Assembly (NCBI RefSeq): GCF_013407595.1
Contig: NZ_JABEKX010000007.1
Span: 1-33,040 of the forward strand
Direction: 5' to 3'
DNA from: Lacticaseibacillus absianus
Lineage (GTDB): Bacteria; Bacillota; Bacilli; Lactobacillales; Lactobacillaceae
DNA length: 33,040 nucleotides
Shown: one piece after another, positions 1-6,566 of the stretch
Layout of the letters: the number at the start of each line of letters is the position of its first letter
Numbering within the stretch: the first letter of the stretch is position 1
Made by a program: the position numbers and the translations under genes
The notes under the pieces: generated by a model
The model's database searches: none
What the model saw: only the letters and a program-made list of their open reading frames with translations
Told to the model about the DNA's origin: nothing

Positions 1-852
1 CAGGGCCCGTGCCCCGCGCTTGTTTGCCTTGTTGGTGACCTTCCACAGCGCCGTCTCGCCGACGGTGGCGTCGCCGATCGCGGCGCGCAGCTGGTTGTCG
101 ACCGCGTCCATAGTCTCTTTGCTCGAAGCCATTGACGACTTGAGCTGCTCCCGTGACTCGAGCAGCGAGTCGAAGCTGCCTGGCAGATCGATCACCTCGC
201 CGGTGTCGTCAGGGTACAGGGCCCGCAGCGCGGCGGCCGTGGCGCTGGTGCCGTCAGTTTCAGGCGCCTCGTCGCCGATCACGTGTTTCTCCCACCACTT
301 GATCAGCTGCGGCTCAATGATGCCGATTGCTTCGTCGTCGCGCTCCACGCGTTTGAAGTCAAAGTGGTGGCCACCGATCAGGTAGGCGAAGTAGACGTAA
401 GGGCGGTTGAGCACGTACATGTAGTGCTGTACCTGCAGCAGATACGGGACCGGCACCTCATCGTCAGCCCACTCGGCTGACTTGTACTCGCTCGCCGTCT
501 TGATCTCGAGGAAGCCGGGCTCGCCGGCGATGTCGCGGTCAATGTTGGCACGCAGGAAGGGGTGCTCCGCGTCGAAAAACGTTTTGTTCTGGCGGTAGAC
601 CTTCTTGCCGGTCACCGCCTCGAACTCGTGGGCCAGGATTGGCTCCATGATGGTGCCCCAGTGCATGAACTCGTTGTCGCCCTCTTCGATCGGCAGGCGG
701 CCCGTCTTGTCGGCCCACACGCTGAATGGCGAGCGCCACGGCGATAGCCCCAGGATGGCTGCCACGTCGCTGCCGCCGATGCCCTTGCGCCGCTCTAGCA
801 GCCACTGCTCGTGGGTCATGCTGGCGGTGCTGACGAAGTTGCTAGTCTTCAT
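1..852 (-). CDS. YqaJ-family phage exonuclease (3' end beyond window)
   Basis: This frame stays open from ATG 852 to the window edge (284 codons, no stop). The start has a clear AAGGAGG RBS. The protein begins MKTSNFVSTASMTHEQW and carries GIGGSDVAAILG at about residues 25-35. The PD-(D/E)XK core follows: D105 in NIDRDI, then E116 and K118 in FLEIKT. This is the YqaJ viral recombinase family, lambda-exonuclease-like enzymes that resect double-stranded DNA ends for phage recombination with a RecT/Erf-type annealing partner. Such a partner is expected just left of the window but is not visible. The C-terminal end seen looks like a helical coiled region (SREQLKSSMASSKETMDAV). The family call is firm; the length is unknown. 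Confidence 0.88.
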   Translation of the reverse strand, partial: MKTSNFVSTASMTHEQWLLERRKGIGGSDVAAILGLSPWRSPFSVWADKTGRLPIEEGDNEFMHWGTIMEPILAHEFEAVTGKKVYRQNKTFFDAEHPFLRANIDRDIAGEPGFLEIKTASEYKSAEWADDEVPVPYLLQVQHYMYVLNRPYVYFAYLIGGHHFDFKRVERDDEAIGIIEPQLIKWWEKHVIGDEAPETDGTSATAAALRALYPDDTGEVIDLPGSFDSLLESREQLKSSMASSKETMDAVDNQLRAAIGDATVGETALWKVTNKANKRGARAL

Positions 853-952
853 ACATGTCCTCCTTCACGGCCCAGCTATCGCCGTCTTCGGCTTGGTGCT
901 GCTTCTCCAGATCATGCTGGTCCAGCAGCTGATTGATCTCCCAAGGTGTCAT
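842..952 (-). CDS. Small acidic phage protein, 36 aa
   Basis: An ATG at 952 follows a good RBS (GGGGAGGTG) and opens a 36-codon frame, beginning MTPWEINQLLDQHDL and ending in KEDMYED. Its stop lies inside the first codons of the exonuclease gene (11-base overlap), and its last codons contain the exonuclease RBS, so the two are probably translationally coupled. The protein is strongly acidic with no recognisable domain. Position and RBS argue that it is real; its function is unknown. Confidence 0.55.
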   Translation of the reverse strand: MTPWEINQLLDQHDLEKQHQAEDGDSWAVKEDMYED

Positions 953-955
953 GTG

Positions 956-1174
956 TCACACCTCCCCGATCTTCTCGAGGTAGTCGATACAGGCCTTCTT
1001 GGCTTGGTAGATCGTCAGGCCGTCATCGAAGTAGGTCTCGTCGCCGTCCGAGTAGTCGAAGTACCAACTGGCGCCCTCACATTGATTGAGCTCGCCGACT
1101 TCGGTGCCGTCGACTTCGACCCGCCAGATGCGATCCTCGGATGAGATGCGGATAAACTTGACGTTGTCTTTCAC
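956..1174 (-). CDS. Hypothetical phage protein, 72 aa
   Basis: A GTG start at 1174 follows a GGAGG RBS, and the GTGA overlaps the stop of the upstream 45-aa gene. The protein begins MKDNVKFIRISSEDRIWRV and looks like a small beta-rich N-terminal part followed by a helix (YQAKKACIDYLEKIGE). It is acidic. No family was recognised. It sits in the compact early phage operon between two other small ORFs, so a replication or host-takeover role is possible but not shown. Confidence 0.7.
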   Translation of the reverse strand: MKDNVKFIRISSEDRIWRVEVDGTEVGELNQCEGASWYFDYSDGDETYFDDGLTIYQAKKACIDYLEKIGEV

Positions 1175-1308
1175 TGGTATTCCTCCTCGTCCATGTCGTC
1201 GTCGGTGATCACGAAGCAGTCGCGCCAGCTGCGCTTGCCTTTCACTGCTGCCACCAGTGCGGCGATGCCGACGCCGGCCAAAAAGCTGATCGGATCAATT
1301 GGAATCAT
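1171..1308 (-). CDS. Small phage protein with hydrophobic N-terminus, 45 aa
   Basis: This frame starts at ATG 1308, overlapping the stop of the DUF771 gene (ATGA), and ends overlapping the GTG start of the next gene. The protein begins MIPIDPISFLAGVGIAALVA, a hydrophobic segment long enough for one membrane span. A basic stretch (KGKRSWRD) and a very acidic tail (DDDMDEEEYQ) follow. The tight overlaps on both sides are strong evidence for a real gene. It could be a small membrane-associated phage protein; function unknown. Confidence 0.6.
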   Translation of the reverse strand: MIPIDPISFLAGVGIAALVAAVKGKRSWRDCFVITDDDMDEEEYQ

Positions 1309-1646
1309 GCTGGCCATCCCCCTTTCGTGATCTGGTCTAGGTTGTCCTCAAGCCACCGGCTCATCACCGTGGCGCGGAACAGATACTTGCTACCGCCACC
1401 CCGCTTGCCGTTGGACCAGCTGAGCACGGCGCCGATTGACTCGAGCTCTGCTCGTTTCGGCTTCAAAACGTGCTCGGTGAAGTCAGGTATTCGCATGCCG
1501 CCAAGCTGATCAATGCAGTCTTTTCTGGTCCAGCGCTTGCCGACCAGGCTGCTGACTGTCACTCGCTCCCACTCGTCGCGATCGACCAGCACTTTGTCCG
1601 CTGGGATCGCGACGCTGAACTTTGCTGTTACGTCGATCGTGTCCAT
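1305..1646 (-). CDS. DUF771 family phage protein, 113 aa
   Basis: The protein begins MDTIDVTAKFSVAIPADKVL and continues with GKRWTRKDCIDQLG and, near the C-terminus, MSRWLEDNL. This fits the DUF771 family, small proteins of early phage operons in lactobacilli, streptococci and staphylococci with a helix-turn-helix-like core. A DNA-binding or excision-related role is often suggested for the family but not proven here. It lies between two small ORFs in the leftward early operon, and its stop overlaps the next start. Start at 1646, just downstream of a GGAGGCAT RBS. Confidence 0.75.
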   Translation of the reverse strand: MDTIDVTAKFSVAIPADKVLVDRDEWERVTVSSLVGKRWTRKDCIDQLGGMRIPDFTEHVLKPKRAELESIGAVLSWSNGKRGGGSKYLFRATVMSRWLEDNLDQITKGGWPA

Positions 1647-1648
1647 GG

Positions 1649-1837
1649 CTATGCCTCCTTGCGGTCTCTCAGATATAGATCAGACATGCCCAGTAAATCA
1701 GCAAGCGCGTATGCCTGCTCGCAAACGTACTCAAGGATTTCTTCCGTGGTTGCTGGGCGGCCATTGACCTCGATGCTCGTGCTCTCACACGTGTCGATGA
1801 TCGATGCCATAGCTTCTTTAACCGTGTCGAACTCCAT
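1649..1837 (-). CDS. Hypothetical phage protein, 62 aa
   Basis: ATG 1837 overlaps the stop of the antirepressor gene (TGATG), and an RBS-like AGGAGGCGCGC precedes it. The protein begins MEFDTVKEAMASIIDTCE and is acidic and mostly helical by eye, ending LYLRDRKEA. No domain was recognised. Only two bases separate its stop from the next start, so it is part of the same leftward early transcript. Confidence 0.7.
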   Translation of the reverse strand: MEFDTVKEAMASIIDTCESTSIEVNGRPATTEEILEYVCEQAYALADLLGMSDLYLRDRKEA

Positions 1838-2616
1838 CAGCGCGCCTCCTGTCCTTGCTCAATCATCGGTAGCACGCCATTCTTTTTGAGTAACTCATAC
1901 AAGAAGATGTGGCCTTTTTGCGTCCACTTGGTGCTTGGTTTGACGTCCGGTCGTCCGTCTGAATGGGTGAATGGTATCGGCTCCGTATGCGTGTAGCCAA
2001 GGCTTTGATACTTGCTGTACAGGTACCAGCTACCGGACTGATTGAACTGCACGCCGTACTCATGGAGCAGACCATTGAACGCCCGCGCCGACATGCCGTA
2101 GTTCTTCGCTATAGACGTGATAGGGACCAGTCCTTTGTTGGCCAGAATCTGGTCGTAGTAGTCAGCCTTTGGTTGGAGCTCATTGACCTGCTGCTCGGCA
2201 ATCATGCGACCGGTCCGCTCCTGCTTGAGCTGTGTTGCCAGCTCAATGATGGTATCCGGGTTCAGCAGTACCTTCTCAATCGTGTCCGGCGTGAGGTAAG
2301 CGCCGTGTCGGCGGATAGTCGGTAGGACTTCTGCAGTGACCCAGTGTTTGAACTCCTTGGCGTTTGGCATCTTGCTCGACAAGACCAGGCTGTACAAGCC
2401 CGATTCGTTGATCACCGTCATCTCGCGTGCTTGACCTGAGGTACCGATTTGGTACTTCAGCCGATCTTCTTTCTCGACGTGCGTGTTTACGTCTCGACTC
2501 CCGTTTTGATACCCAAGCACCTCGGCCACGTCCTTACCAACAAACATCGGTTGATCATCGACCAGTACGGTTCGCAGTTGCTGACCGTGAAAATTGAATA
2601 GTTGTGGTTCGCTCAT
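1837..2616 (-). CDS. Phage antirepressor (BRO-N plus KilAC-like)
   Basis: The 259-aa protein begins MSEPQLFNFHGQQLRTVLVD. The N-terminal 105 residues show the BRO-N pattern: FVGKDVAEVLGYQN, then NESGLYSLVLSSKMPNAKEF and VLPTIRRHGAY. The C-terminal half (from about residue 130) contains LQPKADYYDQIL and a KilAC/ANT-type DNA-binding region ending in HIFLYELLKKNGVLP. Antirepressors of this class inactivate or bypass CI-type repressors and favour lytic growth. It is the second gene of the leftward operon, and its start overlaps the Cro-like stop (ATGA). Length is normal for the family. Confidence 0.92.
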   Translation of the reverse strand: MSEPQLFNFHGQQLRTVLVDDQPMFVGKDVAEVLGYQNGSRDVNTHVEKEDRLKYQIGTSGQAREMTVINESGLYSLVLSSKMPNAKEFKHWVTAEVLPTIRRHGAYLTPDTIEKVLLNPDTIIELATQLKQERTGRMIAEQQVNELQPKADYYDQILANKGLVPITSIAKNYGMSARAFNGLLHEYGVQFNQSGSWYLYSKYQSLGYTHTEPIPFTHSDGRPDVKPSTKWTQKGHIFLYELLKKNGVLPMIEQGQEAR

Positions 2617-2822
2617 TTCTGTGCCTCCTTTGGCTTGGCGTAAATTAACTGCGACAGTGACTTGCCAAGATAGTTGGCCACTAGCTGCAGCTTCGGGATA
2701 GGTGCATCAGTCTTCCATTTCGAGACGGTCCCGTTCGAGAAGCTCAGGTCCATCTCCAACTGTCGGATAGACACGTGCTGTTCATCAGCAAAGCGCTGGA
2801 TGTTCTTGTAGATGTACGCCAC
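2613..2822 (-). CDS. Cro-like XRE-family repressor, 69 aa
   Basis: I place the start at GTG 2822 because AAAGGAGG precedes it at the right distance; the frame runs further upstream without an RBS. The protein is one helix-turn-helix: VSIRQLEMDLSFSNGTVSKW, then KLQLVANYLGKS. Its recognition-helix stretch SNGTVSKWK is almost the same as SNGTLSKWK in the divergent CI protein, so both should read the same operators. It is the first gene of the leftward early operon and the expected lytic-side repressor of the switch. Confidence 0.88.
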   Translation of the reverse strand: MAYIYKNIQRFADEQHVSIRQLEMDLSFSNGTVSKWKTDAPIPKLQLVANYLGKSLSQLIYAKPKEAQK

Positions 2823-2860
2823 TTTTTCCGGCCTCCTTTCTAAAACGTGTTGCAAAGCAT

Positions 2861-3011
2861 AGAACAAAGTTCTACAATGTAGCCATAGAAAATACAACGA
2901 TGCGTGGCTCCCCTCCCAGGTTTGTCAGCACTCGCTTGTGTTCTCTTTACTACACCCAAGAGTATATAGAGGATTTTTCTGCATGTCAATGATTTTGTAG
3001 AATATTTTTCT
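2861..3011. promoter_or_regulatory. Phage genetic switch: three 13-bp operators between cro and cI
   Basis: Three related sites are visible. AGAACAAAGTTCT (2861-2873) is a perfect inverted repeat with a 3-base centre. AGAGGATTTTTCT (2968-2980) and AGAATATTTTTCT (2999-3011) are imperfect versions. The last two sit in near-identical 18-bp blocks (16 of 18 bases equal) whose starts are 31 bp apart, about three helical turns. A leftward promoter (TTGTAT, 17 bases, TAGAAC) would be covered by the first site. A rightward TAGAAT -10 at 2998-3003 is covered by the third. This fits CI/Cro binding; binding itself is inferred. Confidence 0.65.
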
Positions 3012-3034
3012 GCATTTAGATTGTGAGGACCCTA

Positions 3035-3805
3035 ATGACCATATATGAGCGCATCAAAGACCTTGCCAAACAGCGCCGAATCTCGATCCGCGAACTCGAG
3101 ATGACCCTTCACTTTTCGAATGGCACACTTTCAAAATGGAAATACGACGCCCCAGAAGCCAAGCTGCAGCTAGTCGCCGAATTCTTTGGAGTCTCCACTG
3201 CGTACCTTCGTGGAGACTCGACGGCGACTAGGGTGATGGCTGCGCTAAAAAAGACCATGTCCACAAAACATGCCGGGGGCATCTACCTCGAGCGTAATCA
3301 CGAAAGCGAGCTATCGTCGAAGTCCGCCAGAGAGATCAATGACGGGTTCGGAAAAGTGATCGAGTCAGAGCATGTCATCCCGCCGTTTATGGCCATTGTG
3401 CCCGACGACATCGTGACCTTCCCAATTGTCGGCACGATCAAAGCGGGCCCGAACGGCATAGCATTTCAAGACTATCAGGGCACTCAAAGCACAGCCAAAA
3501 GCGGGCTGAACGAAGCCGGCAATTATTTCTACTTGCGCGTCGCTGGCGACTCGATGACTGGCGACGGCATCTTCGATGGTGATCTCGCGTTGATCGAGCG
3601 CACCGACGTCGTAGAGGAAGACGGCGCAATCTATGCGGTGATCTATGACGGCGAAAATGGCACCTTAAAGCACGTCACTAAGACTGACACCGCAATCGTG
3701 CTAAGTCCTTCAAACCCCGCGCACAAGCCAATCATCATACCCGCAGCAGAATGCAATGATTTTTGGGTAGTCGGCCGGTTGAAGCAATTAACGAAGCTCT
3801 TCTAA
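3035..3805 (+). CDS. CI/LexA-type phage repressor with S24 autopeptidase domain
   Basis: The 256-aa protein maintains lysogeny. Residues 1-60 hold the XRE helix-turn-helix (SIRELEMTLHFSNGTLSKW). The C-terminal half is a LexA-like S24 peptidase: cleavage site A137-G138 in GTIKAGPNG, nucleophile S173 in GDSMTGDG, general base K212 in GTLKHV. The spacing matches LexA, so RecA-stimulated self-cleavage and SOS induction of this prophage are expected. I chose ATG 3035 because GTGAGGA lies 6 bases upstream; an in-frame GTG at 3023 is less likely. It is followed after 56 bases by the SHOCT gene, probably co-transcribed. Confidence 0.93.
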   Translation: MTIYERIKDLAKQRRISIRELEMTLHFSNGTLSKWKYDAPEAKLQLVAEFFGVSTAYLRGDSTATRVMAALKKTMSTKHAGGIYLERNHESELSSKSAREINDGFGKVIESEHVIPPFMAIVPDDIVTFPIVGTIKAGPNGIAFQDYQGTQSTAKSGLNEAGNYFYLRVAGDSMTGDGIFDGDLALIERTDVVEEDGAIYAVIYDGENGTLKHVTKTDTAIVLSPSNPAHKPIIIPAAECNDFWVVGRLKQLTKLF

Positions 3806-3861
3806 TAGCTCACGTCCAAATACTGATGACGAAAAAAGCTGAAATACTGGGGGTTCAAAAC

Positions 3862-4686
3862 ATGGGACTTTTTGACAACCTGGCCGGGGGCCCTTCCCTG
3901 TCGCCAGAAGAAAAGCAGGCTGCTAAGGATGCCAAGGCAGCTGACAAGGTAGCACGCAAGGAAGCAAAGGCAGCGCTCAAGGCGCGCATTCAGTACAAGC
4001 AAGGCGTGAAGTTCATTGCCGGCCAGCAACTCGTTAACGCGCCACAAACATTTTTTGGAAACGAAATGATGCAACTGGATGATGACACGGTCATCTTCAA
4101 CCTCGATGAGCCTAAATATTTCCGCCTTCGCGGCGTTGAGTTCGCGGGCGCCAAGTATCACGAGGAAACCACCAAGCAGGACTCGTCAGATACCCAATCA
4201 ACCGGCAAGACAAAGAAAAAGCGCCATGGATTGGGTGGAGCCATCATCGGAACCGCGTTTGGCCCTCTCGGGACGGCCGCTGGCGCAATCGTTGGCTCAC
4301 ACGTAGGTAAAGACAAGACGACCGGCACTTCCTCAACCACAGCAACTTCGACCAGCACTACCAACCAGGTCGAAGACCCATCCAGTACCGAAATTACATT
4401 GGAGTCCGTCGATGACGCCAGCACTATCACTGTGGTTCTTGAGACTATGACGAACGATTACTATAAGCTCAAGAGTTTCAAAGTAGCCCCAGAGGAATCG
4501 GCACCGCAGGCTACGGAACCACCTGCAGCACCGGCCGCCGAGGCCCCTGCCGATCAGCCGGCACCCGCAGCGGAGCCAGCAGTTGACCCGATCGCGGAGC
4601 TGCGCAAGTACAAAGCGCTGCTCGACGATGAGATCATCAGCCAGGAAGACTTCGACGCAAAGAAGAAGCAGCTACTTGGCTTGTAG
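3862..4686 (+). CDS. SHOCT-domain protein of the prophage lysogeny module
   Basis: I start at ATG 3862 (MGLFDNLAGG). The frame is open further up, and the RBS here is weak (GGGGG 10-14 bases upstream), so the start is uncertain. The 274-aa protein has an Ala/Lys-rich helical N-terminus, a beta-like middle, and a glycine-zipper-like hydrophobic segment (GAIIGTAFGPLGTAAGAIVG). A Ser/Thr-rich linker, a Pro/Ala-rich linker and a C-terminal SHOCT domain (ELRKYKALLDDEIISQEDF) follow. SHOCT is a short C-terminal oligomerisation-type domain. Encoded between cI and int, it should be expressed in the lysogen. A lysogenic-conversion or superinfection role is possible but unproven. Confidence 0.8.
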   Translation: MGLFDNLAGGPSLSPEEKQAAKDAKAADKVARKEAKAALKARIQYKQGVKFIAGQQLVNAPQTFFGNEMMQLDDDTVIFNLDEPKYFRLRGVEFAGAKYHEETTKQDSSDTQSTGKTKKKRHGLGGAIIGTAFGPLGTAAGAIVGSHVGKDKTTGTSSTTATSTSTTNQVEDPSSTEITLESVDDASTITVVLETMTNDYYKLKSFKVAPEESAPQATEPPAAPAAEAPADQPAPAAEPAVDPIAELRKYKALLDDEIISQEDFDAKKKQLLGL

Positions 4687-4690
4687 ACAC

Positions 4691-4735
4691 AAAAAAAGCA
4701 CCTACCCTCACAACTTGGCAGAAGTGGGTAGGTGC
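4691..4735 (-). terminator. Leftward intrinsic terminator between SHOCT gene and int
   Basis: A perfect 10-bp stem (GCACCTACCC at 4698-4707 with GGGTAGGTGC at 4726-4735) is followed on the minus strand by seven Ts (4697 down to 4691). On the plus strand no T-run follows, so it acts on leftward transcripts. No leftward gene lies to its right within the prophage; see findings for its likely role in the circular phage. Confidence 0.75.
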
Positions 4736-4798
4736 AGCTGCAGACAGCACGCGAGGCGCGCTCTTGCGCCTCCAAGTATATCACAGGAGGTCACTGAC

Positions 4799-5956
4799 AT
4801 GGCAACACTGACGAAAAACAAGGCGGGGCTCTTCGAGGTCCGCGCGACGATCGGCACCCGCGAAAACAACCGTGAGATCCGTCGGAAATTCAAGCTGCAG
4901 CGTGAGGCCAAGGCCTTCATGGCCAGCCTGGAGCTGACCACGGCCCAGGGCGGATCGATGGCGGGGTCACGGATCAGCCTGACCGACTACTTTGACCAGT
5001 GGATCACCACCTACAAAAAGGGTAAGTTCTCGAAGAGCACCGATCATTGGTACGCTGCCAGCCTTGCATACGTCCGTGACTACTTCGGGGCGACGCCACT
5101 AAGCAGCATCACCAAGATGCAATACCAGGAGTTTATCAACTACCTGGGAACGCACAAGCGGGATCGCACTGGCCGGGCCTTGGCCAAGACCACCGTGTCA
5201 CGCGTCAACCACTATGTGCGCAGCATCTTACAAGATGCGATCGACGCCGGGATCATCGCCACAGACTTCACCCGCCGCGTGCAGATCACCGGCGAGGCCG
5301 GCAAGAAGCCGGAAGAGAAGTACCTGTCGCTCGGCGATCTGGAGAAGGTGCTCGAATTGGCCCGAAAAGGGGCCTCTCTGCGCCACATGGCCGACTATGT
5401 AATACTTGTCCAGTCTTACACTGGAATGCGATACGAGGAAGCTGTGGGCCTCTCGTGGGACCGTATCGACTTCGAGCATGGCTCCATCACCATCGACCGC
5501 TCTTGGATCTACAAAAACCGGGTCGAGTTCGACAACTTCGGGCCCCTGAAAAACGCTGCAGCCTACCGCACGATCAGCATGTCTGCCAAGCTGGCGGCCG
5601 TGCTTCGTCAGCTGCAGGATGAGCAGGCCGACTACTTCGCCAAGCGCAGCTACGAAGACCGCAACCGGCTGGTATTCCGCAACGCAGACTTCCGTATCAT
5701 CAACAACGAGGCGGCTAACGCGACGCTGCGCGGCTTATGTGAGCGCGCCGAGACCAGGAACGTGATCACCACCCACGGCCTACGCCACACCCACGGGTCA
5801 ATCCTGATCTACGACGGCATCGACCCGCTAAGCGTCTCGAAGCGGCTTGGTCATCAGGACCTGCAGACGACCCTATCCACCTATGTCCATGAGATCGCTG
5901 AAATGAAGGCGCGTGACGATGATCGTATCTCTGCAACGCTCGACAAGCTGCTGTGA
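4799..5956 (+). CDS. int: Phage tyrosine integrase
   Basis: The 385-aa site-specific recombinase begins MATLTKNKAGLFEVRATIG (ATG 4799, AGGAGG RBS). It has an arm-binding-type N-terminal domain, then a SAM-like core-binding domain (about 60-165: LTDYFDQWITTYKKGKFSKS), then the catalytic domain. Catalytic residues are visible: R211 (TGMRYEEAVGL), H326 and R329 (HGLRH), H352 (LGHQD) and Y362 (STYVHEI). Length and order fit the Tn916/phiLC3-type integrases of Gram-positive phages. It ends at the prophage boundary, transcribed towards the host DNA, so attP is expected just downstream. Confidence 0.95.
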   Translation: MATLTKNKAGLFEVRATIGTRENNREIRRKFKLQREAKAFMASLELTTAQGGSMAGSRISLTDYFDQWITTYKKGKFSKSTDHWYAASLAYVRDYFGATPLSSITKMQYQEFINYLGTHKRDRTGRALAKTTVSRVNHYVRSILQDAIDAGIIATDFTRRVQITGEAGKKPEEKYLSLGDLEKVLELARKGASLRHMADYVILVQSYTGMRYEEAVGLSWDRIDFEHGSITIDRSWIYKNRVEFDNFGPLKNAAAYRTISMSAKLAAVLRQLQDEQADYFAKRSYEDRNRLVFRNADFRIINNEAANATLRGLCERAETRNVITTHGLRHTHGSILIYDGIDPLSVSKRLGHQDLQTTLSTYVHEIAEMKARDDDRISATLDKLL

Positions 5957-6070
5957 TCTGGTCCGGTTTTCGTCCGGTCTCCGACCCAAACTCGGCGGCG
6001 TGAAACCCAGTGCTACAAGCGGCATAGCAGTTACCCACGAGTCCCCCCTGTCGCATTCGCACGGGTCTAG
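5957..6070. other. Presumed prophage/host junction (att site region)
   Basis: The integrase stop is at 5956, and the first host-like structure is the terminator at 6071, so the att core is most likely within this stretch. I looked for a tRNA or tmRNA 3' end and found none that folds: there is no TTCGA-type T-loop in the right place on either strand. GTCGCATT occurs twice (6050-6057 and 6074-6081), but with no proven role. The other att copy would be left of the window, so the core cannot be defined here. Confidence 0.4.
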
Positions 6071-6111
6071 CGGGTCGCATTGGTGTTCAAAAGCCGGTGC
6101 GGCCCGTTTTT
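6071..6111 (+). terminator. Rightward intrinsic terminator after the integrase
   Basis: CGGGTCGCA (6071-6079) pairs with TGCGGCCCG (6098-6106), nine pairs with one G-U, followed by five Ts. It can end the cI-SHOCT-int transcript, or belong to the host gene the phage inserted behind. Confidence 0.7.
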
Positions 6112-6192
6112 CATTGTTTTTCAACGCCTGCAACTCGTTTCAGTGGCCTTCCACCGGCAATTAGCCCCTGACGCAAGATCAAACGTGCCCAC

Positions 6193-6223
6193 AAAAACCA
6201 TCGGCGCCCTTGTTGCCCGATGG
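6193..6223 (-). terminator. Leftward intrinsic terminator in the junction region
   Basis: CCATCGG (6198-6204) pairs with CCGATGG (6217-6223). On the minus strand the stem is followed by TTTTT (6197-6193). It is the second leftward terminator after the one at 6399-6440. No convincing gene lies between the two. Confidence 0.55.
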
Positions 6224-6398
6224 GAGGGGGTCAGTTCGAGGCGGTCAACGCGTCGATGTGCGCGTCATCCACGATCGAGCCGTGACGCACTAAGTCACCC
6301 CGGCGCGGACAGCCACGCCGACAACGTCCTCATGACAGAGGCGCGCGTCCGTCGCCTCAACGCACGCGCCAGCGTCTTGGTCAGTCCCACCTGAAGCC

Positions 6399-6440
6399 AA
6401 AAAACAGCCCGGGCTCAACGCTTGCGCGTAAGTCCGGGCC
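6399..6440 (-). terminator. Leftward intrinsic terminator with GNRA tetraloop
   Basis: The minus strand reads GCCCGGACT, then ACGC-GCAA-GCGT, then AGCCCGGGC and TG plus six Ts. This gives a 9-pair stem (one A-C mismatch) stacked under a 4-bp stem closed by a GCAA loop. It would end transcripts from the lysozyme gene and from the candidate sRNA promoter. Confidence 0.85.
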
Positions 6441-6512
6441 GCTCCTATGGCGTCAAACGCTAGACATGCAAAGACACCATATTCGATTGCACGGCAATAT
6501 GCCGGTTGCTGT
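6399..6512 (-). ncRNA. Candidate small structured RNA (about 110 nt)
   Basis: A leftward promoter (6519-6547) sits about 110 bases before a strong leftward terminator (6399-6440). The interval has no sensible ORF. The predicted RNA would start near GTGCAC and fold its 5' part into TGCAC...GTGCA closing an inner CGGCATATTGCCG hairpin (6492-6504 region). It ends in the terminator stem. I do not recognise it as SRP RNA, 6S RNA, tmRNA, a T-box or a known riboswitch. It could instead be only the 3' leader/terminator of the lysozyme gene with a chance promoter. Confidence 0.4.
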
Positions 6513-6518
6513 GCACCT

Positions 6519-6547
6519 ACAATATAACACGCTTCGGGCACTGACAA
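6519..6547 (-). promoter_or_regulatory. Leftward promoter of the candidate sRNA
   Basis: On the minus strand TTGTCA (6547-6542) is followed after 17 bases by TATTGT (6524-6519); an overlapping TATATT (15-base spacing) is an alternative -10. It lies just downstream of the lysozyme stop codon, so it does not serve that gene. Confidence 0.5.
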
Positions 6548-6566
6548 AAGGTTTTTCTGAAAATTT

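Larger units (their letters stand above)
1..5990. mobile_element. Right end of an integrated temperate prophage (partial)
   Basis: The block has the usual siphophage early/lysogeny order. Leftward genes (Cro-like, antirepressor, small ORFs, DUF771, YqaJ exonuclease) diverge from rightward cI, a SHOCT protein and a tyrosine integrase. The leftward genes overlap by stop/start codons, as in a phage early operon. The integrase lies at the edge next to host genes, so the attachment site should be in the first bases after 5956; the end at 5990 is approximate. Replication, packaging, structural and lysis genes would lie left of the window. It appears intact here: no frameshift was seen in any prophage gene. 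Confidence 0.9.

Noticed and set aside
2861-2873. AGAACAAAGTTCT as a LexA box
   Set aside because: The half-sites are three bases apart, not four, and related sites nearby fit a phage operator instead.
4583-4798. N-terminal extension of the integrase starting at 4583
   Set aside because: It overlaps the SHOCT gene and the hairpin, and has no RBS; ATG 4799 has an AGGAGG and matches normal integrase length.
6030-6075. CGAGTCCC and CACGGGTC as remnants of a tRNA 3' end at the att site
   Set aside because: No T-loop TTCGA and no foldable T-arm or acceptor pairing on either strand.
6240-6300. Leftward frame ending DLVRHGSIVDDAHIDALTAS that looks protein-like
   Set aside because: It is preceded closely by a stop, has no start with an RBS, and matches no family I know; a gene remnant is possible but not supported.
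6080-6394. Open frames on both strands across 6080-6691
   Set aside because: They have no RBS, unlike-protein composition and run through three terminators and the lysozyme gene; GC-rich DNA gives long chance frames.
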